This document shows positions 22,944 through 31,202 of a DNA stretch of 38,867 bases, in pieces; position 1 is the first letter of the stretch, and every line of letters starts with the position of its first letter. This DNA is from Gemmatimonadota bacterium. Lineage in GTDB: Bacteria > Gemmatimonadota > Gemmatimonadetes > Gemmatimonadales > GWC2-71-9. The notes under the pieces were generated by a model that was not told where the DNA came from, did no database searches, and saw only the letters and a list, made by a program, of their open reading frames with translations. The position numbers and the translations under genes are program-made. The stretch is taken from positions 1 to 38,867 of the forward strand of contig QHUS01000102.1 in NCBI GenBank assembly GCA_003222035.1. The letters run 5' to 3'.

Positions 22944-24175
22944 GCCGCCTGCTTGAGCAGCCGATGGCACTCCTCGTCCGAGAGGACGCGGTCGGTGCGC
23001 TTCGCGGCCTCGAACAACGCGCGGCACGCCGCCTCGTCCTCGGCGTCGTACCCGTGCGTCTCGAGCCAGTACTTCACGTTCGAGAGTCCCGACACGGGCG
23101 AGATCTCGATCTTCTGCTCGAGCCCGAACTCCTGGGCCGGCACGGAGCTGTACACCCGGTCCGCGAGCCAGGCGTGCCCCTTCTTCTTCGCCTTGATGAT
23201 CGCCGCCGCGTGCACCCCGGTGCCGGTGCGGAACGCGTCCTCACCCATCACGGGATAGTTCACGGCGATCGGCACGCCCACCGCCGCCGCAACCAGCCGG
23301 CAATACTCGGGCAGCTTCGTGATGTCATGGCGATGAGTGCCCAGCAGCTTCAGGTTGACGAGCAGCAGGTCCATCTCGGCGTTGCCGACGCGCTCTCCGA
23401 CGCCGAGCGCCGTGGCGTGTACGCGGTCCACGCCCGCCTCGATCGCGGCAAGACAGTTGATCAACCCCAAGCCACGGTCCCGGTGTCCGTGCCAGTCGAT
23501 GGCCACACGTTTCCCCGCGACGATTTCCTGCTTGACGAAGTGGACCAACGCCTTCACGCCTTCCGGTGTCGCGTGTCCCACCGTGTCCGCAAGGCAGATG
23601 CGGGTCGCTCCACAGTCGATCGCGGCCCCGTACAACGCCTTGAGAGCCTCCGGCTTGGCCCGCGTCGTGTCTTCCGTGACATACATGACTGGGAGCCCGT
23701 GCTTCACCGCGTAGCTCACCGCCTCCACCGTGGACTGGACGATCCGGTCCAGGGTCCAGTCCTCGGCATATTGCCGAATGGGCGACGAGCCGATGAACGT
23801 CGCGGCTTCGATTTTGATCCCCAGCTCGTCTGTGACGCGCACGATCGGCTCGACGTCCGCGATCACGGTGCGGGCAGCGCAGTTCGGGGCGATGGGTAAC
23901 CGGGCGTCGCGGATCTCCCTGGCGAGCGCACGCACCTGCTCGACCACCCGGGGGCCCGCCCCGGGCAACCCGATGTCGGCGGCCACGATACCCAGGTCCG
24001 CCATGAGGTGGAGCAGCCGCTTTTTGACCTCGAGGGGGGGATCGTGCGCGGAGGGGGACTGCAGGCCGTCGCGCAGCGTCTCGTCGTTCAGGTCCACGTG
24101 GGCGCGCGACCAGTCGAAGGCCCCGGCCGCGCCGCCCGCGCGGTTCCAGTCGTAGATCAGGTCGCGCTCGTCCAT
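22934..24175 (-). CDS. 2-isopropylmalate/homocitrate synthase-like enzyme
   Basis: A 413-aa DRE-TIM metallolyase-type acyltransferase that condenses an acyl-CoA with a 2-oxo acid. Seen: LNDETLRDGLQSP (catalytic Arg-Asp and metal Asp), PNCAARTVIADVEPIV, AATFIGSSPI, DWHGHRDRGLGLINCLAAIEAG (metal His-x-His) and GVGERVGNAEMDLLLVNL. It lacks the C-terminal LeuA allosteric domain of about 120 residues, so it resembles homocitrate synthases or short LeuA relatives; RDGLQ also recalls HMG-CoA lyase. The exact reaction is undetermined. It is first in an operon with DUF885 and MFS genes and is divergent from the M20 peptidase across 64 bp. Confidence 0.82.
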   Translation of the reverse strand: MDERDLIYDWNRAGGAAGAFDWSRAHVDLNDETLRDGLQSPSAHDPPLEVKKRLLHLMADLGIVAADIGLPGAGPRVVEQVRALAREIRDARLPIAPNCAARTVIADVEPIVRVTDELGIKIEAATFIGSSPIRQYAEDWTLDRIVQSTVEAVSYAVKHGLPVMYVTEDTTRAKPEALKALYGAAIDCGATRICLADTVGHATPEGVKALVHFVKQEIVAGKRVAIDWHGHRDRGLGLINCLAAIEAGVDRVHATALGVGERVGNAEMDLLLVNLKLLGTHRHDITKLPEYCRLVAAAVGVPIAVNYPVMGEDAFRTGTGVHAAAIIKAKKKGHAWLADRVYSSVPAQEFGLEQKIEISPVSGLSNVKYWLETHGYDAEDEAACRALFEAAKRTDRVLSDEECHRLLKQAAWR

Positions 24176-24239
24176 GAACTAGTGTCGCCGGAACAGTTGC
24201 ACAGGTCAAGCGACGCTGTAAACTCTGTAGTTGGCGCTG

Positions 24240-25481
24240 ATGAACGACCTCATCTCACGGCTCCTCGCCCACGATCGCATCCGCGCCGCGCGCCATCACA
24301 TCGAGCGCACCGACGAGCTGACGCTCGCTCGCCAGGCGTCGCTCTCGGCGATCCCGGCGCCCACCGGGGCCGAGGGCCAGCGCGCGGCACGGGTGGCGGA
24401 GCTGTTCCGCGAAATCGGGCTCACGAACGTCAGCGTCGATCAAGCGGGGAATGTGCAGGGATGGCTCAACGGGAATGGGGAAAAGGGCGATGGAGGGGCG
24501 CAGCATGCGGCGCCCCTACAGGCACCGGTCGTCCTCGCCGCCCATCTAGACACGGTGTTCGGCGCCGACGTGGGAGTCGCGGTGGAGCGGCGAGGTCACC
24601 GACTCGAGGGGCCGGGCATCTCGGACAACGCCCGCGGGCTGGCGGCCCTCGTCGCCGTGGCGGAGGCGATGGTGGCGACGCGCATCCCGGTCGCGCGGCC
24701 GATTCTGTTCGCGGCAACCGTGGGGGAAGAGGGGTCCGGTGACTTGCGGGGCGTGAAGTACCTCCTCAACGGAAAACGGGACGCGGGAAACGGGAAACCC
24801 ATCGCGTTCATCGCGCTCGACGGCGCCGGGCTCGAGCGAGTGATTCACCGTGCCCTCGGGTCCAAGCGTTATCACGTCACCTTCCGCGGCCCCGGCGGTC
24901 ATTCGTGGGCGGCGTTCGGCGTCGCGAACCCGGCCAACGCGGTGGGCCGCGCCGCCGCGCTCCTCGCCGACCTCCCGACCCGGCAGACGCCACGCACCAC
25001 GTGCGCGGTGGTGCGGCTGGGGGGCGGCACCGGCCTCAACTCTATTCCACAGGAGGCGTGGCTCGACCTCGATCTGCGGAGCGAGGACCCAAAGGCCCTG
25101 GCGCAGCTCGACGTGACGGTCCGCGCCGCGCTCGAGCGCGCCGGGGACGACGAGAACCGCCGGCGCACGCCCGGCTCGCCACCCCTGCGAATCGAGCTGC
25201 AGCTCCTCGGCGACCGCCCGTCGGGACTCACGCCGCGCGCCCATCCGCTGGTCCAGGCCGCCGTGGCCGCGAACCGTGCCCTGGGCCACGACGCCGAGCT
25301 CACCAGCGCGTCCACCGACGCCAACGTCCCCATCGCGCTCGGCATCCCCGCCATCGCCCTCGGCGCGGGCGGCATGGCCGGTGACGCGCATCTCGCGACC
25401 GAGTGGTACGAAAACGTCGAAGGAGCGCTCGGGATCATCCGGGCGCTCCTTGTCACGGCCGCGATGGCGGAGGTTGGTTAA
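24240..25481 (+). CDS. M20-family peptidase (PepT-like)
   Basis: A 413-aa two-zinc exopeptidase of the M20 family, probably a cytoplasmic tripeptidase/dipeptidase. Motifs in order: SAIPAPTGAEGQRAARV, VLAAHLDTVFG (His-x-Asp), GPGISDNARGLAAL (bridging Asp), ATVGEEGSGDLRG (catalytic Glu-Glu), FRGPGGHSWAAFG (dimerisation-domain His), STDANVPIALGIPAIALG and the final GDAHLATEWY (last zinc His). The ATG at 24240 is preferred over a TTG nine bases upstream. Two in-frame repeat-derived insertions are visible: NGNGEKGDGGAQHAAPLQ before the HLD motif and NGKRDAGNGKP after YLL. Its TAA overlaps the TAA of the convergent bcp gene. Confidence 0.9.
   Translation: MNDLISRLLAHDRIRAARHHIERTDELTLARQASLSAIPAPTGAEGQRAARVAELFREIGLTNVSVDQAGNVQGWLNGNGEKGDGGAQHAAPLQAPVVLAAHLDTVFGADVGVAVERRGHRLEGPGISDNARGLAALVAVAEAMVATRIPVARPILFAATVGEEGSGDLRGVKYLLNGKRDAGNGKPIAFIALDGAGLERVIHRALGSKRYHVTFRGPGGHSWAAFGVANPANAVGRAAALLADLPTRQTPRTTCAVVRLGGGTGLNSIPQEAWLDLDLRSEDPKALAQLDVTVRAALERAGDDENRRRTPGSPPLRIELQLLGDRPSGLTPRAHPLVQAAVAANRALGHDAELTSASTDANVPIALGIPAIALGAGGMAGDAHLATEWYENVEGALGIIRALLVTAAMAEVG
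24495..24516. repeat. GC-rich palindrome inserted in the M20 gene
   Basis: GGGGCGC (24495-24501) and GCGCCCC (24510-24516) flank a near-palindromic AGCATGCG. The flanks AGG/CCT extend it imperfectly. It looks like a mobile REP-like palindrome accepted in frame between two strands of the catalytic domain. Confidence 0.6.
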
Positions 25482-25981
25482 GCGGGGGCAGCGGGGGTAG
25501 TGGGGGCACCCGCCGCACCGAGCGCCTGCACCACGTCGAGCGACTCGCGGCTATGGCGGATGACGCGCAGCTGCGATGAGTAGATGTGCCGCACCACGCC
25601 ACTGGTGTCGATCACGTAGGTTACGCGCCCCGGCAGGATCCCGAGCGTCTGCTGCACGCCATACAGCTTGCGCACCACGCCCTGACGATCGGAGAGGAGC
25701 AAGAACGGCAGGTCGTGATGCTGGGCGAACCGGCGGTGCGACGCCACCGTATCGGCGCTCACGCCCACCACCTCGGCGCCGGCCGTCGTGAACTCCGCGT
25801 AGCTGTCGCGAAACGCCCGCGCCTCGATGGTACACCCGGGCGTGTCATCCTTGGGATAGAAATACAGGACGACCGTCTTCTTCCCGAGCAAGTCCTTCAA
25901 TCGGACGGCCTGGCCCGTCTGATCCTGCAATGTGAAATCCGGCGCGACATCACCGACACGCACTGGGTTCTCGCTCGTCAC
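25478..25981 (-). CDS. bcp: peroxiredoxin, Bcp/PrxQ type (1-Cys)
   Basis: A 167-aa thiol peroxidase that reduces hydroperoxides. Seen: VGDVAPDFTLQDQTGQAVRL, then VVLYFYPKDDTPGCTIEARAFRD with the peroxidatic Cys, VVGVSADTVASHRRFAQHHDLPF and RVTYVIDTSGVVRHIY. E. coli Bcp has a second Cys five residues after the first; here that position is Arg and no other Cys occurs, so this is a 1-Cys form needing an external reductant. The GTG at 25981 is chosen because homology starts there and GGAGAG lies upstream; longer in-frame reading to 26161 is Arg-rich and non-homologous. The Ala/Pro/Thr tail is encoded by nonamer repeats. Confidence 0.9.
   Translation of the reverse strand: MTSENPVRVGDVAPDFTLQDQTGQAVRLKDLLGKKTVVLYFYPKDDTPGCTIEARAFRDSYAEFTTAGAEVVGVSADTVASHRRFAQHHDLPFLLLSDRQGVVRKLYGVQQTLGILPGRVTYVIDTSGVVRHIYSSQLRVIRHSRESLDVVQALGAAGAPTTPAAPA
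25482..25510. repeat. three imperfect nonamers GCGGGGGCA
   Basis: GCGGGGGCA, GCGGGGGTA and GTGGGGGCA follow one another at the 3' end of bcp and encode its PTTPAAPA tail. Confidence 0.5.
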
Positions 25982-26079
25982 CGTCGCTCTCCGTTTCCCT
26001 CGTACCCGTAGGATCGTACCATCGTCGAGTCGCCGTCTCGCGGCCGCGTAGTATCGCCGCGTCGTGTAACGATCTTGTA

Positions 26080-27660
26080 TCAGTGCGCCGCTCCGGCACT
26101 TCCCGGGAGCGACTTGCTCTTGTGCATTAGCAGCAGTAGCGGCAGGGACAGCACGAAGCACGCGCCAAACAACAGGAACAGCTGCTCGAACGACAACATC
26201 AGTGCCTGCCGCGTGACCTGGATATCCACGACCGCCAATGCCTTGGACCCGGCAAGGGGCACCGCGGTTCCCTTGGCGATGAGCGCGGCCGTAATCCCGG
26301 CAATGCGCTCGCGCGCCACGTCGTTGTACTGGGTGACGTTCGCGATCAAATCGGCCCGGTGGATCGCGGCGAAGCGCTGCACCAGGGTCGCCGAGATCGC
26401 GATCCCCACGCTGCCGCCGAGCTGGCGCATCAGATTGAAGAGCCCGGTGCCGTTCGGGATCTTGCTCATCGGCAGATCAGCCAGCGCCAGGTTGGTCAGC
26501 GGCACGAAGATCAGCCCCAGCCCCACGCCGCGGAAAATGAGCGGCCAGAAGAAATCCGACATCCCGCTGTCGGTCGTGAAATGCGCGTGCTTCCACATCG
26601 CCAGCGCGAAGATCGACACGCCGGCGAGGATGGACAACCGCGCGTCGAACTTCCCGGTCGTCCGTCCCATGGTCGCCATGGTGAAGGCGCTCGCGAGCGC
26701 CCCCGGCAGAATGACGAAGCCAGTCTGCTCCGCGGTGAAGTTCTGGAGATTCTGGAGGTAGACCGGCAGCACGAAGATGGTGGCGTAGAGACAGATCCCG
26801 AGCACGCCGCCGAACACGACTCCCACCGCCAGCTGCCGACTCTTCAAGATCCGCAGGTCCACCACCGGATGGTCCGTGGTGAGCTCGTGCCATACGAAGG
26901 CGATCAGGGAGACGGCGCTGGTCACCGCGTAGGCCACCACCTCGCGCGATTCGAACCAGTCGTGCCGCTCGCCCCGCTCGAGCATGGTCTGGAGCGTGCC
27001 GACGCCGATCGCCAGCAGCAGCAAGCCGACGTAATCGACGCGATCCGCCTTCTGCTGGAAGCGCGAGTCATTGACGAAGCTGAGCGACAGGGCCAGGGCC
27101 AGCATGCCGATCGGGATGTTGATGTAGAAGATCCACGGCCAGCCGAAGGCGTCCGTGATGTAACCGCCCAGGGTCGGCCCGAGGGTCGGTCCCACCATGA
27201 CGCCCACGCCGAAGATCGCCATGGCCGTGCCGTACTCCTCGCGCGGGAACTCCTCGTACAGGATCGCCTGCGACGTCGAGAGCAGCGCCCCACCGCCCAG
27301 GCCCTGCACGATCCGCCAAAACACCAGCGCGTCGAGCGAGTGCGCGTTGCCGCAGAAGAACGAAGAGACGACGAAGATCGCGATCGACCCCGCGAAATAG
27401 CGGCGCCGCCCGAAATACGCCGACAGCCATCCCGTGATCGGCAGGATGATCACGTTCGCCACGATGTAGCCCGTCGACACCCAGGCGATCTCGTCCAGCG
27501 TGGCGCCGAGGTTCCCCATCATGTGGGGGATCGCGACGTTGACGATGCTCGTGTCGAGCAGCTCGAGCACCGACGCGAGCGATACCGTCATCGCGATGAT
27601 GTAGCGATACCGGTACCGATCCGCGTCGGCGGTGAGGGCGGGAAGCACTGCGGTCGTCAC
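26080..27660 (-). CDS. emrB: DHA2-family drug efflux MFS transporter (EmrB/QacA type)
   Basis: A 526-aa inner-membrane proton-driven exporter with about 14 helices. Seen: LELLDTSIVNVAIPHMMGNLGA (helix 1, family Asp), GWLSAYFGRRRYF (loop 2-3 signature), FGVGVMVGPTLGPTLGGYITD (antiporter motif C) and WPWIFYINIPIG (DHA2 signature). It would form a tripartite pump with the membrane-fusion protein and TolC encoded just upstream. The GTG at 27660 is 10 nt after the emrA stop. Last gene of the tetR-tolC-emrA-emrB operon. Confidence 0.93.
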   Translation of the reverse strand: MTTAVLPALTADADRYRYRYIIAMTVSLASVLELLDTSIVNVAIPHMMGNLGATLDEIAWVSTGYIVANVIILPITGWLSAYFGRRRYFAGSIAIFVVSSFFCGNAHSLDALVFWRIVQGLGGGALLSTSQAILYEEFPREEYGTAMAIFGVGVMVGPTLGPTLGGYITDAFGWPWIFYINIPIGMLALALSLSFVNDSRFQQKADRVDYVGLLLLAIGVGTLQTMLERGERHDWFESREVVAYAVTSAVSLIAFVWHELTTDHPVVDLRILKSRQLAVGVVFGGVLGICLYATIFVLPVYLQNLQNFTAEQTGFVILPGALASAFTMATMGRTTGKFDARLSILAGVSIFALAMWKHAHFTTDSGMSDFFWPLIFRGVGLGLIFVPLTNLALADLPMSKIPNGTGLFNLMRQLGGSVGIAISATLVQRFAAIHRADLIANVTQYNDVARERIAGITAALIAKGTAVPLAGSKALAVVDIQVTRQALMLSFEQLFLLFGACFVLSLPLLLLMHKSKSLPGSAGAAH

Positions 27661-27670
27661 AGGCTCGGCC

Positions 27671-28732
27671 TTACTTGGTCTTGATCGTGACCACCACGCT
27701 CATCCCGGGGCGCAGCTGGTGTTTCGGATCCTGCGGCCCGCACAGCCGGATCCGCACGGGGAGCCGCTGGACCACCTTCGTGAAGTTCCCGGTCGCGTTG
27801 TCGGGCGGGAGCAGCGAGAATTTCGCCCCGGTCGCCGGAGAGATACTCTCCACCTTGCCGCAGAAGTGGAGGCCGCCGTAGGCGTCCACCGTGAAATCCA
27901 CCGGATCGCCCGGCGCGACGTCGGCGGTCTCGGTCTCCTTGAGGTTCGCGGTCACCCAGATGTCGTCCAGCGGCACGACGGTCGTGAGGGGCTGACCCGC
28001 CTGGACCAGCTGCCCGACTTCGACGTTCTTCTTACTCACGACGCCGGTGCTGGGCGCGGTGATGCGGGTGTAGGACAGGTTCAGGGCCGCTTGATCGCGC
28101 ACGGCGCGGGCGGCGGCCACACGGGCATCCGCCCCGACCAGCGCGGCCTGCGCGGCCGCCAGGGCCGCGTCGGCGCCCCGAGCCGCGGCCTCCGTTGCGT
28201 CGAGCTGCTGCTTGGGAACGATGTCCTGCGCCGCGAGCGGCTTGAGCCGCTCCAAGTCGGCGTGCGCTTTCTGGGCCATCGCCTGCGCCTGCTCGACCTG
28301 CGCTTCCGCCTGGCCCACCCGCGCCCGGTTGCTCACCGCGGCCAGGGCCACCCCGAGGTCGGCTTCTGCCTGGTCCAGTCGCACCTTGTAATCGCGGTCA
28401 TCCAACACCACCAGAACGTCGCCGACCTTCACGGCTCGGTTGTCGTCCACACGCACGTCGGTCACGAACCCGCCGACCTTCGGCAGGATCGGGATGATGT
28501 GCCCGTCGACCTGGGCGTTGTCGGTCGAGACGTGGCTCAGGCCAAAAATCCAGCGCCGCACCCCTATGCCGATCAGGGCGAGCAGGATGACGCCCATGAT
28601 GAGGAAGACGGTGCGCCGGCGCCCACCGTTGGCGGGCTTGGCGGGTGCCTCCGGCTCGGGCGTCGCGGGGCTGGGCCGCCCGGTCCGGGGAAGCGTCTCG
28701 CGTTCCATCGTCGTAGCCATGTCGTCACTCAT
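27671..28732 (-). CDS. emrA: membrane-fusion (HlyD/EmrA) periplasmic adaptor
   Basis: A 353-aa adaptor linking the EmrB-type permease to TolC. A cytoplasmic Pro-rich N-terminus is followed by one membrane anchor (residues about 40-60, TVFLIMGVILLALIGIG) and STDNAQVDGHIIPILPKVGGFV (lipoyl/barrel-sandwich half). A long alpha-helical hairpin with Ala/Gln-rich heptads (residues about 110-200) follows, then LSYTRITAPSTGVVSKKNVEVGQLV (second lipoyl half) and the beta-barrel with LKETETADVAPGDPVDFTVDAYG. Start ATG at 28732, 12 nt after the tolC stop; an ATG four codons in is an alternative. Confidence 0.93.
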   Translation of the reverse strand: MSDDMATTMERETLPRTGRPSPATPEPEAPAKPANGGRRRTVFLIMGVILLALIGIGVRRWIFGLSHVSTDNAQVDGHIIPILPKVGGFVTDVRVDDNRAVKVGDVLVVLDDRDYKVRLDQAEADLGVALAAVSNRARVGQAEAQVEQAQAMAQKAHADLERLKPLAAQDIVPKQQLDATEAAARGADAALAAAQAALVGADARVAAARAVRDQAALNLSYTRITAPSTGVVSKKNVEVGQLVQAGQPLTTVVPLDDIWVTANLKETETADVAPGDPVDFTVDAYGGLHFCGKVESISPATGAKFSLLPPDNATGNFTKVVQRLPVRIRLCGPQDPKHQLRPGMSVVVTIKTK

Positions 28733-28744
28733 TCGGGTTGACGG

Positions 28745-30100
28745 TTAGTGAAGGGTGCTGGCGATGCCGGCGGCGCGCGCCAGGGAAACGCGCGCGACGA
28801 CCGTGGCGTAGCGGGCGCCGATGTCCGCGTCGCGCGCCCGAATCAGACTCTGCTGCGCCGTGATCACGTCGATGTTGCCGGCGACGCCGCTCCTGAAGCG
28901 CTCGCGCGCCTGCGCGACCTCCTCCCGCGCCAGCCGCAGCCCCTCCGTGGCGATCCGCTGCCCCGCTTCGGCCGACCGGAGATCCAGGAGCGCGGCGTCC
29001 ACGTCCGCCCCGATCTGTCGCCGCAGGTCGGTTTCGCGCACTTGCGATTCACGCGCGACCGCGTCTTGCTCGTCGAGACGGGCCTCGCGGCGGAAGCCGT
29101 CGAGAATCGAGATGCTGACCTGCACCGAGAGGTCGTACGTCGAGATTGCCTGCGGCACGGTGCGCCCGCTCACCCCGTAATCGCCGACCACCGCGAGCCG
29201 CGGCAGCCGTTCCGCGCGGATCGCCGAGCCGGTCCGGCGCGCCGCGACCCCGCGGGCCTGCTCCACCCGCAGATCGGGCCGGTTGGCGAGCGCCGTGCTG
29301 ATCGCCGAATCTCGCTCCTCGGCAACGGCGGCGACGCCAAGCGACGGCGCGAGCGTGTCCGTCAGGGTGAACGGAGTCGCGGGGTCGAGGCCCAGGGCCC
29401 GCGTCAGGTCGATCCGGGCGCCGTCCGCCTGATTGCGGGCCACCAACAGCTGGCCTTGCGCAACCGTGAGCTGCACCTGGGCGCGCGTGAGGTCGATGGC
29501 GGCGCTCACGCCGGCGGCCTTCTGCGCCTGCGCGAGGGTGGCGAGCTCGGCCGCGAGCGTCGAATCCGCCCGCCGCGCGTCGACGAGAGCCGCCGCCCGT
29601 ACCGCCTGGACATAGGCGACCGCGGCCGTCACGGCGGAGCGCTCGACCGTCGCGCCGTGCTCGGCGCGGCTCCCGTCCGCCTGCGCGCCGGCCGCCTTCA
29701 CCCGCGTCACGCTCGACCAGTCGAACAGCGTTTGCGCCGCACTGAATCGGGCGTCGTACACGTTGAAGGGCCCGATGAGGTCGGGAAGGGACGCGGTTCC
29801 CCCGCCGGGCAACGGGAACGAGAAGTCGAAGCCCAGGGTCTTCGAGTTGAATGTCCGATTCAGCCACGACCCGCCGAGCGACAGCGAGGGCAGGAGCGCC
29901 CCACGAGCCTCGCGCACGCGCGCATCCGCTTCGTCGGTCCGCAGCGCGGCCAGCGCCACCGCCGGCGTCTCACTCGAGGCGACGCGGACCGCGTCGGCGA
30001 ACGACAATCGCAGCGGCGTCTGAGCCGCGAGTGGCCTCCGCCCAGCGAGCAGCGAGGCGGGGAGGATGAGCAGCAGAGCTTTAGTGTTTCGCGATCCCAT
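28745..30100 (-). CDS. tolC: TolC-family outer-membrane efflux protein
   Basis: A 451-aa outer-membrane channel. It has a signal peptide (LLLILPASLLAGRRPLAAQT), then two OEP repeats: LSFADAVRVASSETPAVALAALRTDEADARVREARGALLPSLSLGGSW opens the first, and AISTALANRPDLRVEQARGVAARRTGSAIRAERLPRLAVVGDYG opens the second; each ends with long Ala-rich coiled-coil helices (ARERFRSGVAGNIDVITAQQSLIRAR). The ATG at 30100 overlaps the tetR 3' end by 20 bp. Partner of the downstream EmrA/EmrB pair. Confidence 0.92.
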   Translation of the reverse strand: MGSRNTKALLLILPASLLAGRRPLAAQTPLRLSFADAVRVASSETPAVALAALRTDEADARVREARGALLPSLSLGGSWLNRTFNSKTLGFDFSFPLPGGGTASLPDLIGPFNVYDARFSAAQTLFDWSSVTRVKAAGAQADGSRAEHGATVERSAVTAAVAYVQAVRAAALVDARRADSTLAAELATLAQAQKAAGVSAAIDLTRAQVQLTVAQGQLLVARNQADGARIDLTRALGLDPATPFTLTDTLAPSLGVAAVAEERDSAISTALANRPDLRVEQARGVAARRTGSAIRAERLPRLAVVGDYGVSGRTVPQAISTYDLSVQVSISILDGFRREARLDEQDAVARESQVRETDLRRQIGADVDAALLDLRSAEAGQRIATEGLRLAREEVAQARERFRSGVAGNIDVITAQQSLIRARDADIGARYATVVARVSLARAAGIASTLH

Positions 30101-30731
30101 GGAGATACAGTTCGATGTGCGTGTCGAGGTACTTTGCCACGTTGAAGCCTTCCGGCATGCACGACCCAAAGGCCATCCGGGCAACGGTTGCGTGCATCAG
30201 CGGCGACATGGCGAGCTTCGCGGCCACCATCACGTCCACGGAGCGGAACTCGCCGGACTTGATCCCCCGCTCGATGACACCGGCCATGAGGCGGTGCCCG
30301 CGGGTCACGACTTCGTCGTAGTAGAAACGTGTCAACTCGGGAAAAGTTGCCGCCTCGGCCATCATGAGCTTGGGAATACCGGCGAGCTTGGTTTCACCGA
30401 TCAACCGCCAGTACTCCCGTACCAGCTGCTCGAGCAGCTCGCGGGCGCTGCCGGCGAATGACTGCGCCAGCGCCTCACCCTGCGCGATGACAGGCACGAT
30501 CGTCTCCCGCACCACAGCCTTGAAGAGCGCTTCCTTGCTGTCGAAGTACAGGTAGACGGTGCCTTTGGTGACGCCGGCCCGCCGGGCCACGTCGGCGAGC
30601 TTGGTGGCGGCAAACCCGCGCTCCACGAACAGCTCGAGCGCGGCTGCCACGATCTCCCCCGGGCGCGCTTCTTTACGGCGCTGCCAGCGGGGGCTGGCGG
30701 AATGCTTGGCTTGAGAGACTGGCGCGGCCAC
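30081..30731 (-). CDS. TetR-family transcriptional repressor of the efflux operon
   Basis: A 216-aa TetR/AcrR-type regulator. The N-terminal HTH is seen at residues about 25-70 (IVAAALELFVERGFAATKLADVARRAGVTKGTVYLYFDSKEALF), followed by an all-helical ligand domain with a TetR_C-like end. The GTG at 30731 has GAGGAAA five bases upstream. A perfect dyad lies 15-45 bp before the start. It is first in the efflux operon, so it most likely represses itself and the pump and releases DNA on binding a pump substrate. Confidence 0.92.
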   Translation of the reverse strand: MAAPVSQAKHSASPRWQRRKEARPGEIVAAALELFVERGFAATKLADVARRAGVTKGTVYLYFDSKEALFKAVVRETIVPVIAQGEALAQSFAGSARELLEQLVREYWRLIGETKLAGIPKLMMAEAATFPELTRFYYDEVVTRGHRLMAGVIERGIKSGEFRSVDVMVAAKLAMSPLMHATVARMAFGSCMPEGFNVAKYLDTHIELYLHGIAKH

Positions 30732-30746
30732 GGCGTTTCCTCGCTG

Positions 30747-30776
30747 AATTAGTTACTGAACGGTAAGTAACTAATT
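30747..30776. promoter_or_regulatory. TetR operator, perfect 11-bp inverted repeat
   Basis: AATTAGTTACT (30747-30757), eight bases, AGTAACTAATT (30766-30776). It is AT-rich in an otherwise GC-rich sequence and sits directly upstream of tetR. On the minus strand it spans TTAGTT-N17-TAATTC, a possible promoter that the bound repressor would block. Confidence 0.85.
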
Positions 30777-30792
30777 GGGGTTCCCGCCGGCG

Positions 30793-31202
30793 TCAAGGGA
30801 CTCGGTGCGCGACCTCCCGATAGAAATAAATGAGCCCCGTCGTGGGCGGTGTGACCCCAAGCTGCCGCAGCATGGTCACGATCTGGCCGCGATGGTACGA
30901 CGAATGGTCCACGGCATGGCGAAACATCTGCCGGAAGGTATGGACGTATTCCCCACCCGTGCTTGGCTTTACGGCCACGGTCTCATCCCCTGCGGCACCG
31001 CGGGATTGGGCTGCTGGAGCCAGCGGTTGAGCCACAGCTCTTCCGCCCAGACGATGTGGCACAGGGTGCCGTGGATGCCTCCGTGGCTGCTCTTCAAGTC
31101 CCGGAAATACGGCTCGGCGGGCAGCGCGGCGAGCACGGGGAAAAACTTGCGGTTCGCCCAGGCGTTGTAGGCAAACAGCTCCCGCACCTCGGGGACGGTC
31201 AC
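30793..31202 (-). pseudogene. DinB/DfsB-family protein gene with internal frameshifting deletion
   Basis: Two pieces of one DinB-superfamily (DfsB-like four-helix, metal-binding) protein lie in different frames. The first, from the GTG at 31202, has FAYNAWANRKFFPVLAALP and SSHGGIHGTLCHIVWAEELWLNRWL, ending in a stop after residue 77. The second has GGEYVHTFRQMFRHAVDHSSYHRGQIVTMLRQLG to the stop at 30793. The pieces meet around NPAVPQG/DETVAVKP, and the roughly 30-35-residue helix expected between them is missing, so more than one base was lost. The three metal His positions (TLCHI and HSSYHRGQ) remain on the two fragments. The GTG overlaps the nucleotidyltransferase stop as GTGA. Confidence 0.75.

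Noticed and set aside
24197-24224. TTGCAC-N16-TAAACT as a promoter for the M20 gene
   Set aside because: Only about half of the consensus bases match and no ribosome-binding site is associated; not distinguishable from chance.
30793-31202. DinB as DNA polymerase IV, which would link to the LexA-like dyad
   Set aside because: The sequence is of the DinB/DfsB four-helix metal-binding superfamily, unrelated to polymerase IV.
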